64,000 nt of DNA, taken from NCBI RefSeq assembly GCF_000165425.1, contig NW_001799632.1:62001-126000 (forward strand), read 5' to 3'. A program made the translations under genes and the position numbers. A model generated the notes under the pieces. That model saw only the letters and a program-made list of their open reading frames with translations. It ran no database searches and was not told the DNA's origin. This document shows, one piece after another, positions 51,960 to 63,666 of the stretch. The stretch is from Paramecium tetraurelia (taxonomy: Eukaryota > Ciliophora > Oligohymenophorea > Peniculida > Parameciidae). Each line of letters begins with the position of its first letter. Position 1 is the first letter of the stretch.

Positions 51960-53365
51960 ATGGATCGTTTAATCATCTTGTTGGCTATTCTGTTGATGGT
52001 AGGAAACAACTATGCCTTTGATATTCCTCAAGCTCTTGAGGTTCCAATAGAAGAAGAGTTTCAATTGACATAAACTTAATTCAATTTGCTTTACAGCGTG
52101 TTCGCAATTCCCAACATAGGTTTGAGCATTGGAGGAGGCATAATGATAGACAAAATGGGTGGACGTTGGGGTGTAAGACCATATTGTATATCATAGGTGT
52201 TCACATTTAGTCTTTTGTTGGGTCTATCATAAATATTTATATTTTTTGGCGGATGCTATCATAATTATAGTATGATGCTATGTGGTAGAGCAATATTTGG
52301 TATAGCAAGTGATATTTTACACATTGCAGTGTTTAAAATGGTAGCATAAAGAATGCCAAAAGATATGGGTACTGCAATGGGATTGATACTTACAGTCCCT
52401 GAATTAGCAGCAGCTCTTAATTCGTTTTTATCCCCTTATTTATTTGAAAAGACTAATTCACTGAAAATACCTTTGTTATTTGGATTATTCTTATGTTTTT
52501 TAGTATAATTTAAAATAATTTGATTAGTCCTTTTTATCAGGGTTAATGATGATTTACGTAGATATGAAATACGAGAAGGTTGAGAGTGTGAAATAAACTG
52601 AATAGATATCAGTTTTTAATTGTATTAATAGTATTCTAATAATTTAGTTAAGCTTACTAAACCCTTTGTAATAATGAGCATAATAACAACATTAATGTTA
52701 GCTTCGTATGTGCCATTTCTTGATAATGCTAATAAGTTTTACCATGAACGATTTGGATTTAGTATAATGGATGCTGGTCAAATAGTTACAGTTGGTTATG
52801 TTGTGGCAGGTAAGATAATTTGAAATATGTCGTTTCTAGCATTTACATCTCCTGTAGTAGGTAGAATTTCTGACAAGTTTACCAATTATAGACCTTTTTT
52901 TATAGTGGTGTCAACAATTATGTTTTTTATATCCCATTTGCAATTTTATTACATGCCTCTTACAATATCTCCTAACTATTATTCAGTTTTTGGGTAAAAT
53001 TTGTTTATTAAAATTATAGGTTAATTACTCTAGGCTTATCCTATTCATGTTTCTCAAGTGTTTTGATGCCTGCTTTGCAATCTACAGTTCCTGAAGATAT
53101 GTTAGGTAATTTATGAATGTGATTGAAATTAGCAACTGCTTTGGGTTTGTTGGGAATAATAGAGAATTTCTGTATGGCTGTTGTTCCGATGATATCTGGT
53201 TTTGTATATACAATTGGCGGTGGCATTGATCCTATGAAGAATGTGGATATTATATATTTGTTCTTGGCAGGTATTGGAGTTGTTCTTTCATTTCATTTAT
53301 TAATTGAAAACATCCTTTTACCAGCCAAGACACATGCGAAGTTGCCCAATGCTCTGGATATTTGA
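51960..53365 (+). CDS. MFSD1-like major facilitator transporter
   Basis: Start at 51960 (MDRLIILLAILLMVGNNY), TGA at 53363-53365. Five introns (25, 26, 30, 26, 27 nt) give 423 aa, an exact multiple of three. The opening FDIPQALEVPIEEEFQ then NLLYSVFAIPNIGLSIGGG and MIDKMGGRWGVR matches the MFSD1 subgroup, whose members carry the same YD(L/I)PxAL start and loop-2 D-R/K-GGR motif. About 12 TM segments are expected. MFSD1 in animals is a lysosomal dipeptide exporter that needs the partner GLMP; no partner is seen nearby. Confidence 0.85.
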
Positions 53366-53487
53366 AAACAAAATAATTTAAAAATGATTATAGTAATTCA
53401 TTGTACTACTGTTCTAAATAAATGCAATAAGTTTCTAAGCAGTCAGGTTTAAAATAAAATTCATAACTTTAAAATTAATATGGCAAA

Positions 53488-53941
53488 TCATTATTTCTTT
53501 TGATACTTCTTTGCTTTTTCCTCTTCTTTTTTCCTTTCTTCTTCATCTCTCTTTTTCTATTTCTCCCTTCTCACACGCTCTTTATAAGTATATTCTTCAT
53601 TATTTTTCCTTTACCAATCTTCAGAATGCCAAACAGGCTTAGTATAAAATGACTTTGGTTTATATGGCTTAGCTGGTTTAACTTTGACAATTTTGCCAAA
53701 CAATTCACCTTCATCATAATTATCTATAGCAGCTTCAGCATCTTCGATATCTTCGTATTCTATAAATGCAAATCCTCTGTTCTTTACTTCAATAATTATA
53801 ATAGATACATGTTTCACTATCAATGGGCAGATCTACAGATTTAATTTCGCCGAAGGTTATAAATAAGTGTTTAATTTATTCCACAGTCACATCTTCAGGG
53901 ATTCCACCAAGGTAGACGGTATTTGCTAATTCTTCTGACAT
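53488..53941 (-). CDS. PPIE/CYP33-type RRM protein without cyclophilin domain
   Basis: Start at 53941 (MSEELANTVYLGGIPEDV), one 22-nt intron (ends AAG), TGA 53488-53490, 143 aa. A single RRM has RNP2-like VYLGGI and RNP1 NRGFAFIEYED, then DAEAAIDNYDEGELFGK and the post-RRM segment KPVWHSEDW. That segment matches the linker of the nuclear cyclophilin PPIE (CYP33), but the prolyl isomerase is absent. A charged K/E/R tail replaces it. A spliceosome- or chromatin-linked RNA-binding role is likely (family knowledge). Confidence 0.88.
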
Positions 53942-54297
53942 AAATAATTATTTTAATTATTTAGTATTTGATTTTAATTATTATATAAAATGAATATAAC
54001 TCAAGCTTTAAATAACTACATAATTAATGATACTCTTTATTGTAGTTATAAATTGGGAAAGAATCCTAGTAGTTCATATAATTCAAAATAATGAGCAAGT
54101 TCTTATGTTTTTACTATTTACTAGACCAACTTTCGACCTACTTTCTTATATCTATACAGCATTCCCATTTGAAATGGTTCTAGCATCTCTATTCAATAGA
54201 ATATCAATATCAGAATTTATTGATTATTACCATTAAATTCAATATATAATATATTCTCTATTGGTACTTTGTTTTAAAATACTTATTTATTTTAAAA
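53942..54297. other. intergenic between divergent genes, no supported gene
   Basis: A frame from 54031 stays open past the next start codon but is I/L/F-rich and overlaps a well supported gene, so it is not called. The segment should hold the promoters of both neighbours. Confidence 0.4.
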
Positions 54298-56079
54298 ATG
54301 GAAAACAATAATAACCATGTTTCCTCTATTGTAAAATCTAATACTAATACTTATCGGCGATCCCTCAAGATTTCGGTAGTACATCCAGCAGATGAAGCTC
54401 TAGTTACTGTCAATGATGAAGAAAAGTTTTTATATGAAAAAAGGTAATGGGAAATCACTAATCAAACTGTTTCCTTAGATAAAATTTAGAAGGAATAAAT
54501 GGAAAGATATAAAGGGGAATGGAACTGGGATGCTTTTATAGAGTTTTTTTTATACCATTAGGTAATCTTTTAATTTTGGAATTTAGATTTTCTTCATAAT
54601 ATTGGGACCCTTTATGGTGATATTATTTAGTATATGGCCAGGCATGACACTGATGAAGAACATGAAGTTTTATGGCAATTCAATGGCTTTTTATACATAA
54701 GCTCTCTTATGGATAGGGTCGGTTTTAGGAGGTCTGGGATATTTTTTATGGAATGAAAGTGTAATCACTCTTACAGAAATCTTATTCCTATGGTATGCAT
54801 TAACCATTCGAAGTGTTGTAATAGCAGCCAAGTATGCAACATTTAGTAAAAGCATAATAAACTTATACAAGAATGTTTTACTACCAGAAGAAGTGTTTTC
54901 ATTTGATTTGATGATGGGAGAATGGAGAGAACAATCTCCCAAGATTCTTTTTTTGGAACCTTATCGTTCTCTTCAGCGTTACTAATTTGAGATTTCTCTG
55001 TTTAAGATGGATTTTATAGTGTAGCCTCATTAGGAAACAAAGGTTGCCATTGCTAAAGTGGATATAAACTACTTCAAAGATACAGGAATCACTTTGGATG
55101 ACGAAGAATACTCTGGTTTTCAGCTATTTGGATACTTGGTAAATCATTATCAAACAAAAAATTCAGCGAATACTCATATGTACTTATGTCTCCTCGAAGC
55201 GTTTGTACTTTCTACAACTCCAATGTGGTTGAGAATAGGTGATTTGCTTGATTCAGTTGAAGCATTAGACATGTTTAGAATGGGTATAGCTGTATTAAAT
55301 ATATTAAAGTATTAAATGTTATCTCTTCATTTATTGGATTTTGGGGCAGCAACATTTTCTTTCATTAGGCCTTCTATGATTTTAATAGGAAGTTCTTTTT
55401 ACTGGAATAACTATTACTGATAATTAAGGTTAGGCCAGATTAGATTGAAAAAGTTAAATTATTGCCAACCCTAAACTTCAATAATATTACTACATGGCAA
55501 GCCTGGTCAATGATGAGAGCAATTTCATTTGATTATGGTCAAACATACAATCTCAGAACATAAGGCTTTTACTCTCTCTGTTTCTTAGGATTTATTGTAT
55601 TGATATTCCTTTCTTTATTACTCATTTTGGATTTTGCACACCTTGATCTATTTCAACTCATCTTACTAGGTGAGTTAGCCATCATGATTCTAGGCTTTAC
55701 AGCCTACTATCTCTTCTTAGGTGCTAAATTGAACACCTATTTGGATCAATGTGAAGTAGCTCTTTAAGATGTTAAGTCTATATATTAAGACCTCTTGAGA
55801 ATGAAGGAAGTCTATTTTGAGTAGAACAAAGAACCTTAAAATTACATTCACAAGAAATTCAAATAACTGTTACAAAACGAAAGCCAAGTTGAGGAAGTCA
55901 TTAAATCTATCATTCAAGAATTGGATGATAATATTAGAATCATTCAATATGATTCAAGAAACAACCCATTCAAACTTTATGGGATCAAAATCACTTTTAA
56001 CTTACTTAAAAGTGCTGCAGTTGGACTCAGCACTGTATATAGCTATTCACTTTAATAAAGATTCATGAATATCAAATGA
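54298..56079 (+). CDS. polytopic membrane protein, unknown family, with an apparent frameshift
   Basis: Start at 54298 (MENNNNHVSSIVKSNTN), one 25-nt intron, TGA 56077-56079, about 585 aa. Five to six TM segments: FFIILGPFMVILFSIWPGM, ALLWIGSVLGGLGYFLW, TEILFLWYALTIRSVVIAAK, LLDFGAATFSFIRPSMILIG, FLGFIVLIFLSLLLILDF and LILLGELAIMILGFTAYYLF. A soluble stretch of ~150 residues lies between TM3 and TM4, and a coiled C-terminal tail has VEEVIKSIIQELDDN. Near 55416-55425 the frame must shift by one base: FYWNNYY runs into TGA, while one extra T restores YLIIKVRPDQIEKVK. No GT..AG intron of usual size bridges this. Either an assembly error or a young inactivating change. Confidence 0.68.
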
Positions 56080-56177
56080 ATTAAGTAATTTTATTTTTAT
56101 ATTAAATTTTTCATTGATCTCAAACTAAAATATGAAGTCCTATAAATCTTTATAGATATATATATAAATTTTTCAAT

Positions 56178-57221
56178 TCATAAGGAAGTTCCTAAAATAG
56201 GACCAACAATAACCAAAATTAAAACCAGTCCAATCATAATGATACAGCACATTTTCTATAATGTATTTTTATTTGTATTTTTACCTTTCTAGCAGCTTAG
56301 TGATCCTTCTTGGCCTTCACCAATTGAGCCTCTCCTTTTTTAACGTAATCTCTTGCTTTTACCATGTTTTATTCTATATTATCAATCAATTCCCCTTGGT
56401 TCTTGACCAACACTGCCATATCCACTAAGAGTTGATACACCTATTGAACGCTCTTTAATAGTTAATATTTAAGTATACTCTCTCTAGCTTAACAATGTCT
56501 TGATATTTCTCCTGAATATCTTGAACAGCGTTTTATAATTGAATCGAGGCTTACCCATAGATTTTCTTTTGTAGTAGTTCTTGCATTTTCTACATCAAAT
56601 AAATCATACATTTGGATCATCACACAATTCATCAATTTGATTCTCATTTAGATTTGAATCTAAACAGCCTGCTTGTCTCTTTATTTTGTTCCTCATACTA
56701 TTTTGGAAATCTAATTGAGCCTTTTGACTCTCTTACAATACAGCCTAAGCTTTCAAGTTTACTGCAGCCCATATATCCATCTTCATTCTTGTTTCAGGCT
56801 CATCAGGATCCTTCTCCTTCGCCTCTTCCACATCTTGAGCTACTTATTCCATTAGTTTCTTCAATCTTTCTTATTATTGATTATTTTATGAGATAATCCT
56901 CTCCAACTTTGTGCTTACATCTTTAATATAATTTAATTCAATTATACCAACCTTTCTCAGCCTCTGATCTAGTTGCACTTGTATAGCTCTTCTTTAGTTC
57001 TTCAATTTTGGCGATATTGGACCTGATTGTCTCCAAAATTCGTTAAACCTCGTCCACATTCACTTTAAACAAAGGCATCAACTCATCATTATCATTAATC
57101 ACAATATTTTGATCATCACTCTATGCGTCATTTCCCATTTACTTTTGAATTGTTTGTTAGGTACTTATAATTAAATAGTTATTTACCCTGCTCCCTTAAT
57201 CTCAAATAAACAATCTTCCAT
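56178..57221 (-). CDS. syntaxin, Qa-SNARE
   Basis: Start at 57221 (MEDCLFEIKGAG), TGA 56178-56180. Five introns (23, 31, 20, 26, 29 nt) give 304 aa. The Habc-like N-terminal helices begin LMPLFKVNVDEVQRILETIR. The SNARE motif runs roughly residues 205-265 with the ionic-layer Gln in VLVKNQGELIDNIEQN, then DYVKKGEAQLVKAKK. A single C-terminal TM CCIIMIGLVLILVIVGPILG ends two or three residues before the stop. Architecture and spacing fit plasma-membrane-type syntaxins (STX1/SYN family) used in exocytosis, such as trichocyst discharge (inference). Confidence 0.94.
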
Positions 57222-58652
57222 TTTTTATTTATAATAATTTTATTATATTATTATTCAAAATTAAATATCAGCATAACTATCCTATCCCTTTTCATTCAAA
57301 CTTATCATATTTATTCAAAAATGAAAGAACCATTAATGTATAAATACCCAAATCCTAACAACATTTTTAAACTTATCTAAAATAATTATTTTTAAATATG
57401 AATCTAATTTTACTCAGTCCTTGATCATCCAATTTTTTGAGTGAAATGATCATCAAAAAGTCTCAAAAGATCCTTTGGCAAGAATTAATACTGTAGACTT
57501 TAATCTTATTTGTTAACTCATTTGAATAGTGGTTTTAAATAGACATTAATTATAAATACACCCAAAAATGGTAGTATCAATATATTGGAAAAATTTGTTA
57601 AAATTATAAGCAAAACACAATAAAATGAAATGGGCTAATTCTCATATCACGTTGAATATATGTCAAAAGGAAAATTAAAATTTTGATTGAACTTCCCTTA
57701 AACTGTTTCATAAACAATTCCTAAAATTGGATTCTCTATTCATGCTTGATTGATGAATTCAATAATGTTGATGATGAGACCCTGATTCCAAAATGAAAAT
57801 ATGGATAACATTTCCTGGTAAATATTATATTAAATAAACATTATAAAATGTTTATTGATATAAGTTGTTATGATCGTGCAACATTTTTAACCCGAAAGCC
57901 TCACAATTAATTTCAAAAGATATAAACTTATATTCTGATAAAAAGTAAAAGTAAGGTGAGTATTATGAGGAGTAACTTAATAAAAATAGAGATGATTTCT
58001 TTCTTAAAGCAAATAATTCTATTTAATAGTTAAAAGAATCAATTTATAAATACTTAAACAACTCTCTAAACTTATAAGAGATTAACTGTTCAAAGAATTT
58101 AACATTCGAAAAAATAAGAAAGAATTTATTATATTACATACACTAATAGAATAAGGAAAACAAATATCATAACAATAACAAGGTGATTTCTTAACGTTTA
58201 TCGATGATAATCTTTTTGATTTAATGATTATTTATTACTTTTAATATTATTCTTCCATTCTATCCAAAAAAACCAATCAAATTTGTCTTGTACTTTACCT
58301 TTTTCATTTCTATATAAACAAGAATATAAAGAGATTATTAATTTTTAAGTATTAAAATTGCAAATTTTAATTAATTCTGATTGCATAACATAATGGGAAT
58401 AACATTACCTCAATATAATTATTTTGAAATCTATTTCAAGAATATTTTACAATAAGATATGAAGCAATTTAATGAAAATAAATCTTTAATGTAGTAGAGA
58501 AAAATAAGAAAATTTGTTTTACTTTAAAATAGGATTCTAAATTCCATTTAGCTTAATATCAGAAGGCCTCTTCATTTCTTTAATCATTAATAAAGGGATA
58601 AACTTTATTCTTTCATTCTGCAACTTGAATATAAAATATTATTATTTTACAT
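57222..58652. other. long AT-rich intergenic stretch
   Basis: About 1.4 kb between divergent genes. Open frames exist (for example 57849-58184) but are I/T/K/N-rich and no longer than expected when TGA is the only stop. No RNA recognised. Confidence 0.4.
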
Positions 58653-59147
58653 ATGTAATTTCAATAGACTGCTGCATTCAAGGAATTGCTGCAAGGAGAA
58701 AATAAAACTTAAAAGAGTAATTTGATACGCTAAGTAAAAATGTTGGTCCATAAACCATCATTAGAACCAAAAATAAATCTAACTCATCGCAGTGTAGAAG
58801 AGCCTGCACAAAATAAATAGAGAAGCGGAGTTGCTCTTCCTATTTTGATATCAAAAAAACAATAATTTAATATAGATTCTGATAAGGCAAAGGATATTAT
58901 CAAAAACTTTAATATAAAACTTATTCGCTAAAGAGTGAGTTAAAATGAAAAAATCCACAGAAAATTATCATAGCATAATATTTAAAATACACAACCACTA
59001 AATCTCACTTTTGGACAAAATTTTCGCATCAAAACAAGACCAATTCTCTCAAGGTAAGATAACAGTGTAGATCTCCGAGACTCTCATTCAGCTAGTAGAG
59101 TAATGTCTCATTCATAAAAAAGATTAGTAAATAAACTATTTTAATGA
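58653..59147 (+). CDS. unknown basic protein
   Basis: 164 aa, no intron, from MQFQQTAAFKELLQGEN to TGA 59145-59147. Composition is protein-like throughout, unlike the flanks: LVHKPSLEPKINLTHRSV, QRSGVALPILISKKQQ, TFGQNFRIKTRPILSR. Rich in K/R/Q/S, with no TM, signal or known domain; probably disordered. I do not recognise it. Confidence 0.6.
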
Positions 59148-59718
59148 ATTATTATTAATTTATCATATCTATCTTTTCAAATTCTGTATTTGGTGCTTTG
59201 ATAGTATACTCATCTAAGCTTTCAATAATGTTGGATTGATATTATATTAATAATGACTAAATAATATTTATTTAAAGGTATTTTATTTTAAACAAATGAA
59301 TCAATAATGTTCCTCCTTCATCATATCAAAAATTAGAAATAACTGTATTTTTTATTTTTAATGGCTTTTTTGAATTATTGAAAGGAGATATCTTTTTAAC
59401 TCGAATTCATCTCATTGAATTAAACCCACATGCAAATATTTCGTTTCCAAAAATTGATGAAATAAATCAATAAATAGGTTTCTTTTTTTATTCCTTCAGT
59501 ATCTTTAACCATTATTTAACTTCAGCTTTTGTTGATTGAAAAAGCAATAATAATTCAGTAAATTAATTTGGCAAACTAATTATTTTTAATTCTTTTATCA
59601 TCTCTAACCTTCAAATAAGAATTTCTTGTCATTTTTTTTCATTTAAAGTTGTTTTTAATTCCAAAAAAGAGTAATACAACCTTAAATAATATTTTAATTT
59701 TGATAATTAATTATAAAA
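59148..59718. other. intergenic, nothing recognised
   Basis: About 570 bp of A/T-rich DNA between two + strand genes. No supported feature. Confidence 0.4.
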
Positions 59719-59973
59719 ATGAATTTTTATAGGGACATAACCAAATAAGACTATGACATATTTAAAAACTATCGATTTGACCCATAAAGTGAATCAGATA
59801 AAGAGAAATTGTTATGTGTAGGATAAACTATTAGAAACTTGACAAAATTATGCCATTCTTAATGTTTTGATAAATCTCTATAATTCTCTGAAAAATGTGT
59901 TTCAACTTGTTTTAATAATTATTTTAATGCAATTGAGTATAGTGTGAAAAAGAGTAATGATAATCCGCAATGA
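59719..59973 (+). CDS. small Tim chaperone of the mitochondrial intermembrane space
   Basis: 84 aa, no intron, MNFYRDITKQDYDIFKN to TGA 59971-59973. Contains the twin CX3C pattern CHSQC and CVSTC separated by ten residues (FDKSLQFSEK), followed by F-x(3)-YF as in Tim8/9/10/13. These Cys form two disulfides after Mia40 import, and the hexameric chaperones escort hydrophobic precursors to TIM22 or SAM. Which of Tim8, 9, 10 or 13 cannot be decided. The inter-motif spacing is slightly short for the family (usually 11 or more). Confidence 0.85.
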
Positions 59974-60195
59974 ATTGATGGCTTATATAATTATGAAATA
60001 TAGACAAATTATAATGTAATACAATAATTAGAATACATCTAAGAAATTAAATAAATTATTATCTAATTTGATTAATATCAACTAAGTTATATTTCCTTTC
60101 CAATTAAGACCAGTCTTTTATTTTTGTATTTTAGCTTTGCAAAAGCTAGATATTCTTCATATTTTTAATCAATTTTATCAAAATCAAATTATTAC

Positions 60196-61180
60196 TCAGG
60201 AATTTGGACAAGTGGTATTGAAGGATTGTTGATCTAGATGTCCTAAAGATTACAAAGTGGAGATATTGGATATTTAGTACCTTATTTTAGAATATTTTTT
60301 ACCATCTTCTTTATAAATGTTCTCAAAAGGAAGAAACCAAAAATACGAATAATTAAAAAACCATGCTATGTTAGATAGAGTACCTCTATCGAATAAGTTA
60401 ATATGTCTAGGAGGTCTATCACTTTGAATACAACAATTCCCATTTGAACCACTTTTCATTTATTCTAATGTCGTCTAATTGTTAAGGATTAATGAAGTAT
60501 GATAAAAGAATAAGAAGCATAACATAGCACATGTTGGATATAATACTAGACTTGTTAAACCCCAATAAATATAAAAGAAGGTAGATTGATGTGCAAAGAA
60601 GCCTTCACTGCTTCGAAACAAAAATCTAAAATAAACCCATGATGCATAGCTATATTACATGGCTCCAATCTAAATATATTTGAAAATTTATACAGTCATA
60701 TACATTGCAAAGAGATAAAAGGATCTATGATTTCTTAAACCTACGCAATTATGAATCCAAGGGCAATGGTGATCCATTTTTAATATGCATTTTCCACAAA
60801 GTGAACAATGATGAGTTCGTATAGGTTTCCATTGGTTACATTCAAGACAGGAATTAGTATTTTTATATAAAGGGTCAATTCTTCTATTATCTTAAATAGG
60901 GATAGCTTTATCTATAGTATTATTTTTTATTGTAATCGATTAGTAATATGACCACATAGCCAAGGAATAAGAAAGATAAACTAAAATTCCGCTTATTATT
61001 TAAGTTGTAGGATCCATTTTCAAATCGAAATACTAATCTTTTCATAATTGATACAAACTATTCTAAAATCACACAATTTGTTGGCATTAGTACAGTAAAA
61101 AATATAATAAAAGGTCCAGCTTAATGTTTAAATAATGCTCTCTTTTTCCGTCGTTGATTATGATCACTAGAATGAATCAT
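60196..61180 (-). CDS. DHHC palmitoyltransferase
   Basis: Start at 61180 ([18 protein letters not shown]), a 22-nt intron joining CVILEQF to [11 protein letters not shown] 60196-60198, 320 aa. TM1 [14 protein letters not shown]2 [14 protein letters not shown], then the Cys-rich domain [20 protein letters not shown] and the active site [16 protein letters not shown], two further TMs, and the TTxE motif in NNQTTLEQM. S-acylates Cys on cytosolic faces of membrane proteins. The N-terminal exon is short, but it is needed to supply TM1, supporting this start over the internal Met at 61017. Confidence 0.92.
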
Positions 61181-61676
61181 TAATTGAAATTTTTATATTA
61201 ATTTTTTTAAATAAAAATCAAATATAAGTCTCTACTAAAATATCACTAAAAAGGGTAATCAAAATCCTTGCGAAGGAATAATGAATACTTCTTTTTTAAT
61301 CTTGACATTCTTCTTATTCCTATATAATTTTTCTAAATCAAAGAACCTTTTATCGAAATTTTTTTCCATTTTTCATTCGATCTGGGTTCCAAAATGAATT
61401 AAAAATCCAATCAAATATCACAGTTTAGAATATTTCCGTAACTTTAATGTAATTGATAAGTCATTTAGCATATAGTTTTAAAATTAAAATTTGTTTTATT
61501 TATAAAGTACTTTTCAATTTTATACCAGAAACATTTAATTATAAATAATCATTATTTTTATTCTTAATGCTAATTAAAATAATTATCAATAAATAATTGA
61601 CTTTCTATAAAAAAATTATATTACCCAAAAAATAATTGAATTTAAAAGGTTAAAACAAAACATAAATTTAAATAAA
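61181..61676. other. intergenic, one 36-residue frame
   Basis: A - strand frame at 61262-61377 (MEKNFDKRFFDLEKLYR..) has mixed composition but is too short to support as a gene. Otherwise A/T-rich spacer between divergent units. Confidence 0.3.
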
Positions 61677-62835
61677 TGGAAAAAAGTTAGGTATTTCTTG
61701 AAGATGCAATGATTATAGAATTAAATTTTATAGATTATTTTGTTTAATTGAGATCATTTTTCATTTTCGATTGAAAAGCATTTGATGATCACTTTCTTCT
61801 GAAACTAATATAAAAGGTTATTAGCTTACCTTAGGATGAGCTTAATGATTTTGATTTCATGTAAAATTAAAATATTTATAATAGGAATTAAAATTTGTAT
61901 TCAAATTTTTAGAGAGTCTAGAATGAACAAAATTATTTGATATTAATTTGTTAGAAACTCTTTAGATGATCTAAAAATACATATAGATGAGTACAATAAT
62001 AAGTTTAAAAGAGATGAAAATTTGTTTGTCATTATATCAAAACATATATAAAGGTTATAGAATTCAAGCAATAAAATGTTATGTTATTTCAATAACATAT
62101 TAGCTCCTCATTTCTAGAATATTCAAAAGTGTTCCAGATTTGAAAATTGTATTAAAAAAAGTAAACAGTAATGATGAAGCTAAAATCAAAAATAGTTGGT
62201 AGAAATTGAACCTAATTGTCAAACAAGAAGATAAAATTGATCTGTTTAAATATTTTCTAGACCCATAAAAATCAACATAAATAATTTGATTTACGATATA
62301 GATTATGAAATAATGAATAAAATTAATACAACAATAAATAATTGAAAGTTAGTAAATTAAATTGAATATTTTCTGTTTATAGTAATAATTAGTGAAAAGG
62401 TGTATCATTGATTATTTTCAATCTCTTTTTAATTAATTCAAAATTCTTCCTCTATAGAGTTTGAGGAAATAGACTCATAACCTTAACTTGATAAAATTTC
62501 AGGGAATTTATTACCTAAAAAATTTATAAATTCTATACTTGAAGCATCTGTTGACGAAGGTATATAAATAGATGGATTAAAACTTTGTTAATCGAATTCA
62601 TTTCTCTAGAGATCAACTAAGTTAAACACCATACATTTTAAATCTGGTACTAAAACATAGTCTGAATTTGAAGAAATCCCTAATTGAGGGTCTTCTTCAA
62701 ATGGTTATATTAATTATCGAATATTATTTTGGAAGTACGCTTTCATATTTGTAACAATGTTAAAGTCTCTCTTGAATTGTTGTTGTGAATTGTTCATGAA
62801 TACAAAATATTAAATCTTATGTTTAAAATTATTAA
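61677..62835 (+). pseudogene. decayed or intron-rich unresolved gene
   Basis: Protein-like stretches appear in changing frames on the + strand: ISLPQDELNDFDFM near 61830, SRIFKSVPDLKIVLKKVNSN and KIDLFKYFLDP at 62115-62270, and FEEIDSQPQLDKISGNLLPK then SILEASVDEGIQIDGLKLCQ at 62460-62590. A clean 24-nt intron is possible near 61861-61884, but in-frame TGA codons elsewhere have no matching short introns. Either a gene with several introns I could not place or an eroding pseudogene. No family recognised. Confidence 0.35.
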
Positions 62836-63666
62836 AATCTTCAAACTTTTACATGATGTTTACAACCCGATATAACTGACAAATTGTTAGTAATAATTCA
62901 ATAGAAAACATATATTAAAAGGATAAGAAAATTTAATTAACCAACATTCTCATACTTTAAGTTGAGGTACTTATATAAAAGTTAAATATAATAATTCATT
63001 CTAATTGTTAGAGTAGAAATTGTTTGGCTTCTTAATTAATGTTGCGAATTTTTGAATTATAAAAAGAATTGCCCGCGTATCATAAATACATTAAAACTTA
63101 AGGAATATTATAATGATAATTATATTTCTGGTCATTTATTCATTGACTTGATTTTCAACATAAAAATCCCTTTTATTATTTTATATTTCTGCTTATTCTA
63201 TCAGGAATTCAGAGAGGATTAGCTTTCTATATATAATTTCAGGAAAAGAATGAGTGTAACAACATCGTATGTTAATTTAAAAAAATGTACATAATAATAG
63301 GTTTAGGAATTATAATTTGGTTTCTCTTTTAACAGCTCCATTAATAGGTTTATGACATGAGCATCACAATTATAATATCGATTTTGAGATTTCAATATCA
63401 TATATTTTTCGTTTCATTTATAAATTAGATTGAAACATAACATTTTATTAAAAAATTATATTAAAATTTAATTATCCAAATAACATAATTCATCTATATA
63501 ATTTTTTATAAAATTTAAAAGGTATCTATCGATTGCATTTTTAGAATCTTCTTTTCAAAGAAATAATAATAATAAATATGCTAATATTTTATTTAATCAT
63601 GATATAAAACAAAACAAAAATTTGCATAACTTTGTACCAAATTATATATTTAAAAAAAAAGTAAAC
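62836..63666. other. intergenic, nothing recognised
   Basis: About 830 bp, extremely A/T-rich, no protein-like frame or RNA recognised. Confidence 0.4.

Noticed and set aside
54031-54240. Hydrophobic + strand ORF upstream of the polytopic membrane gene
   Set aside because: It overlaps the well supported gene start at 54298 when read with the ciliate code and has no homologous pattern.
57849-58184. A 112-codon + strand ORF starting MFIDISCYDRATFL
   Set aside because: Composition turns to I/T/K/N repeats typical of random A/T DNA, and with TGA as the only stop a frame of this length is expected by chance.
60196-61017. DHHC gene starting at the internal Met (MDPTTQIIS)
   Set aside because: An upstream exon joined by a clean 22-nt intron supplies the expected first TM segment, so the start at 61180 is preferred.
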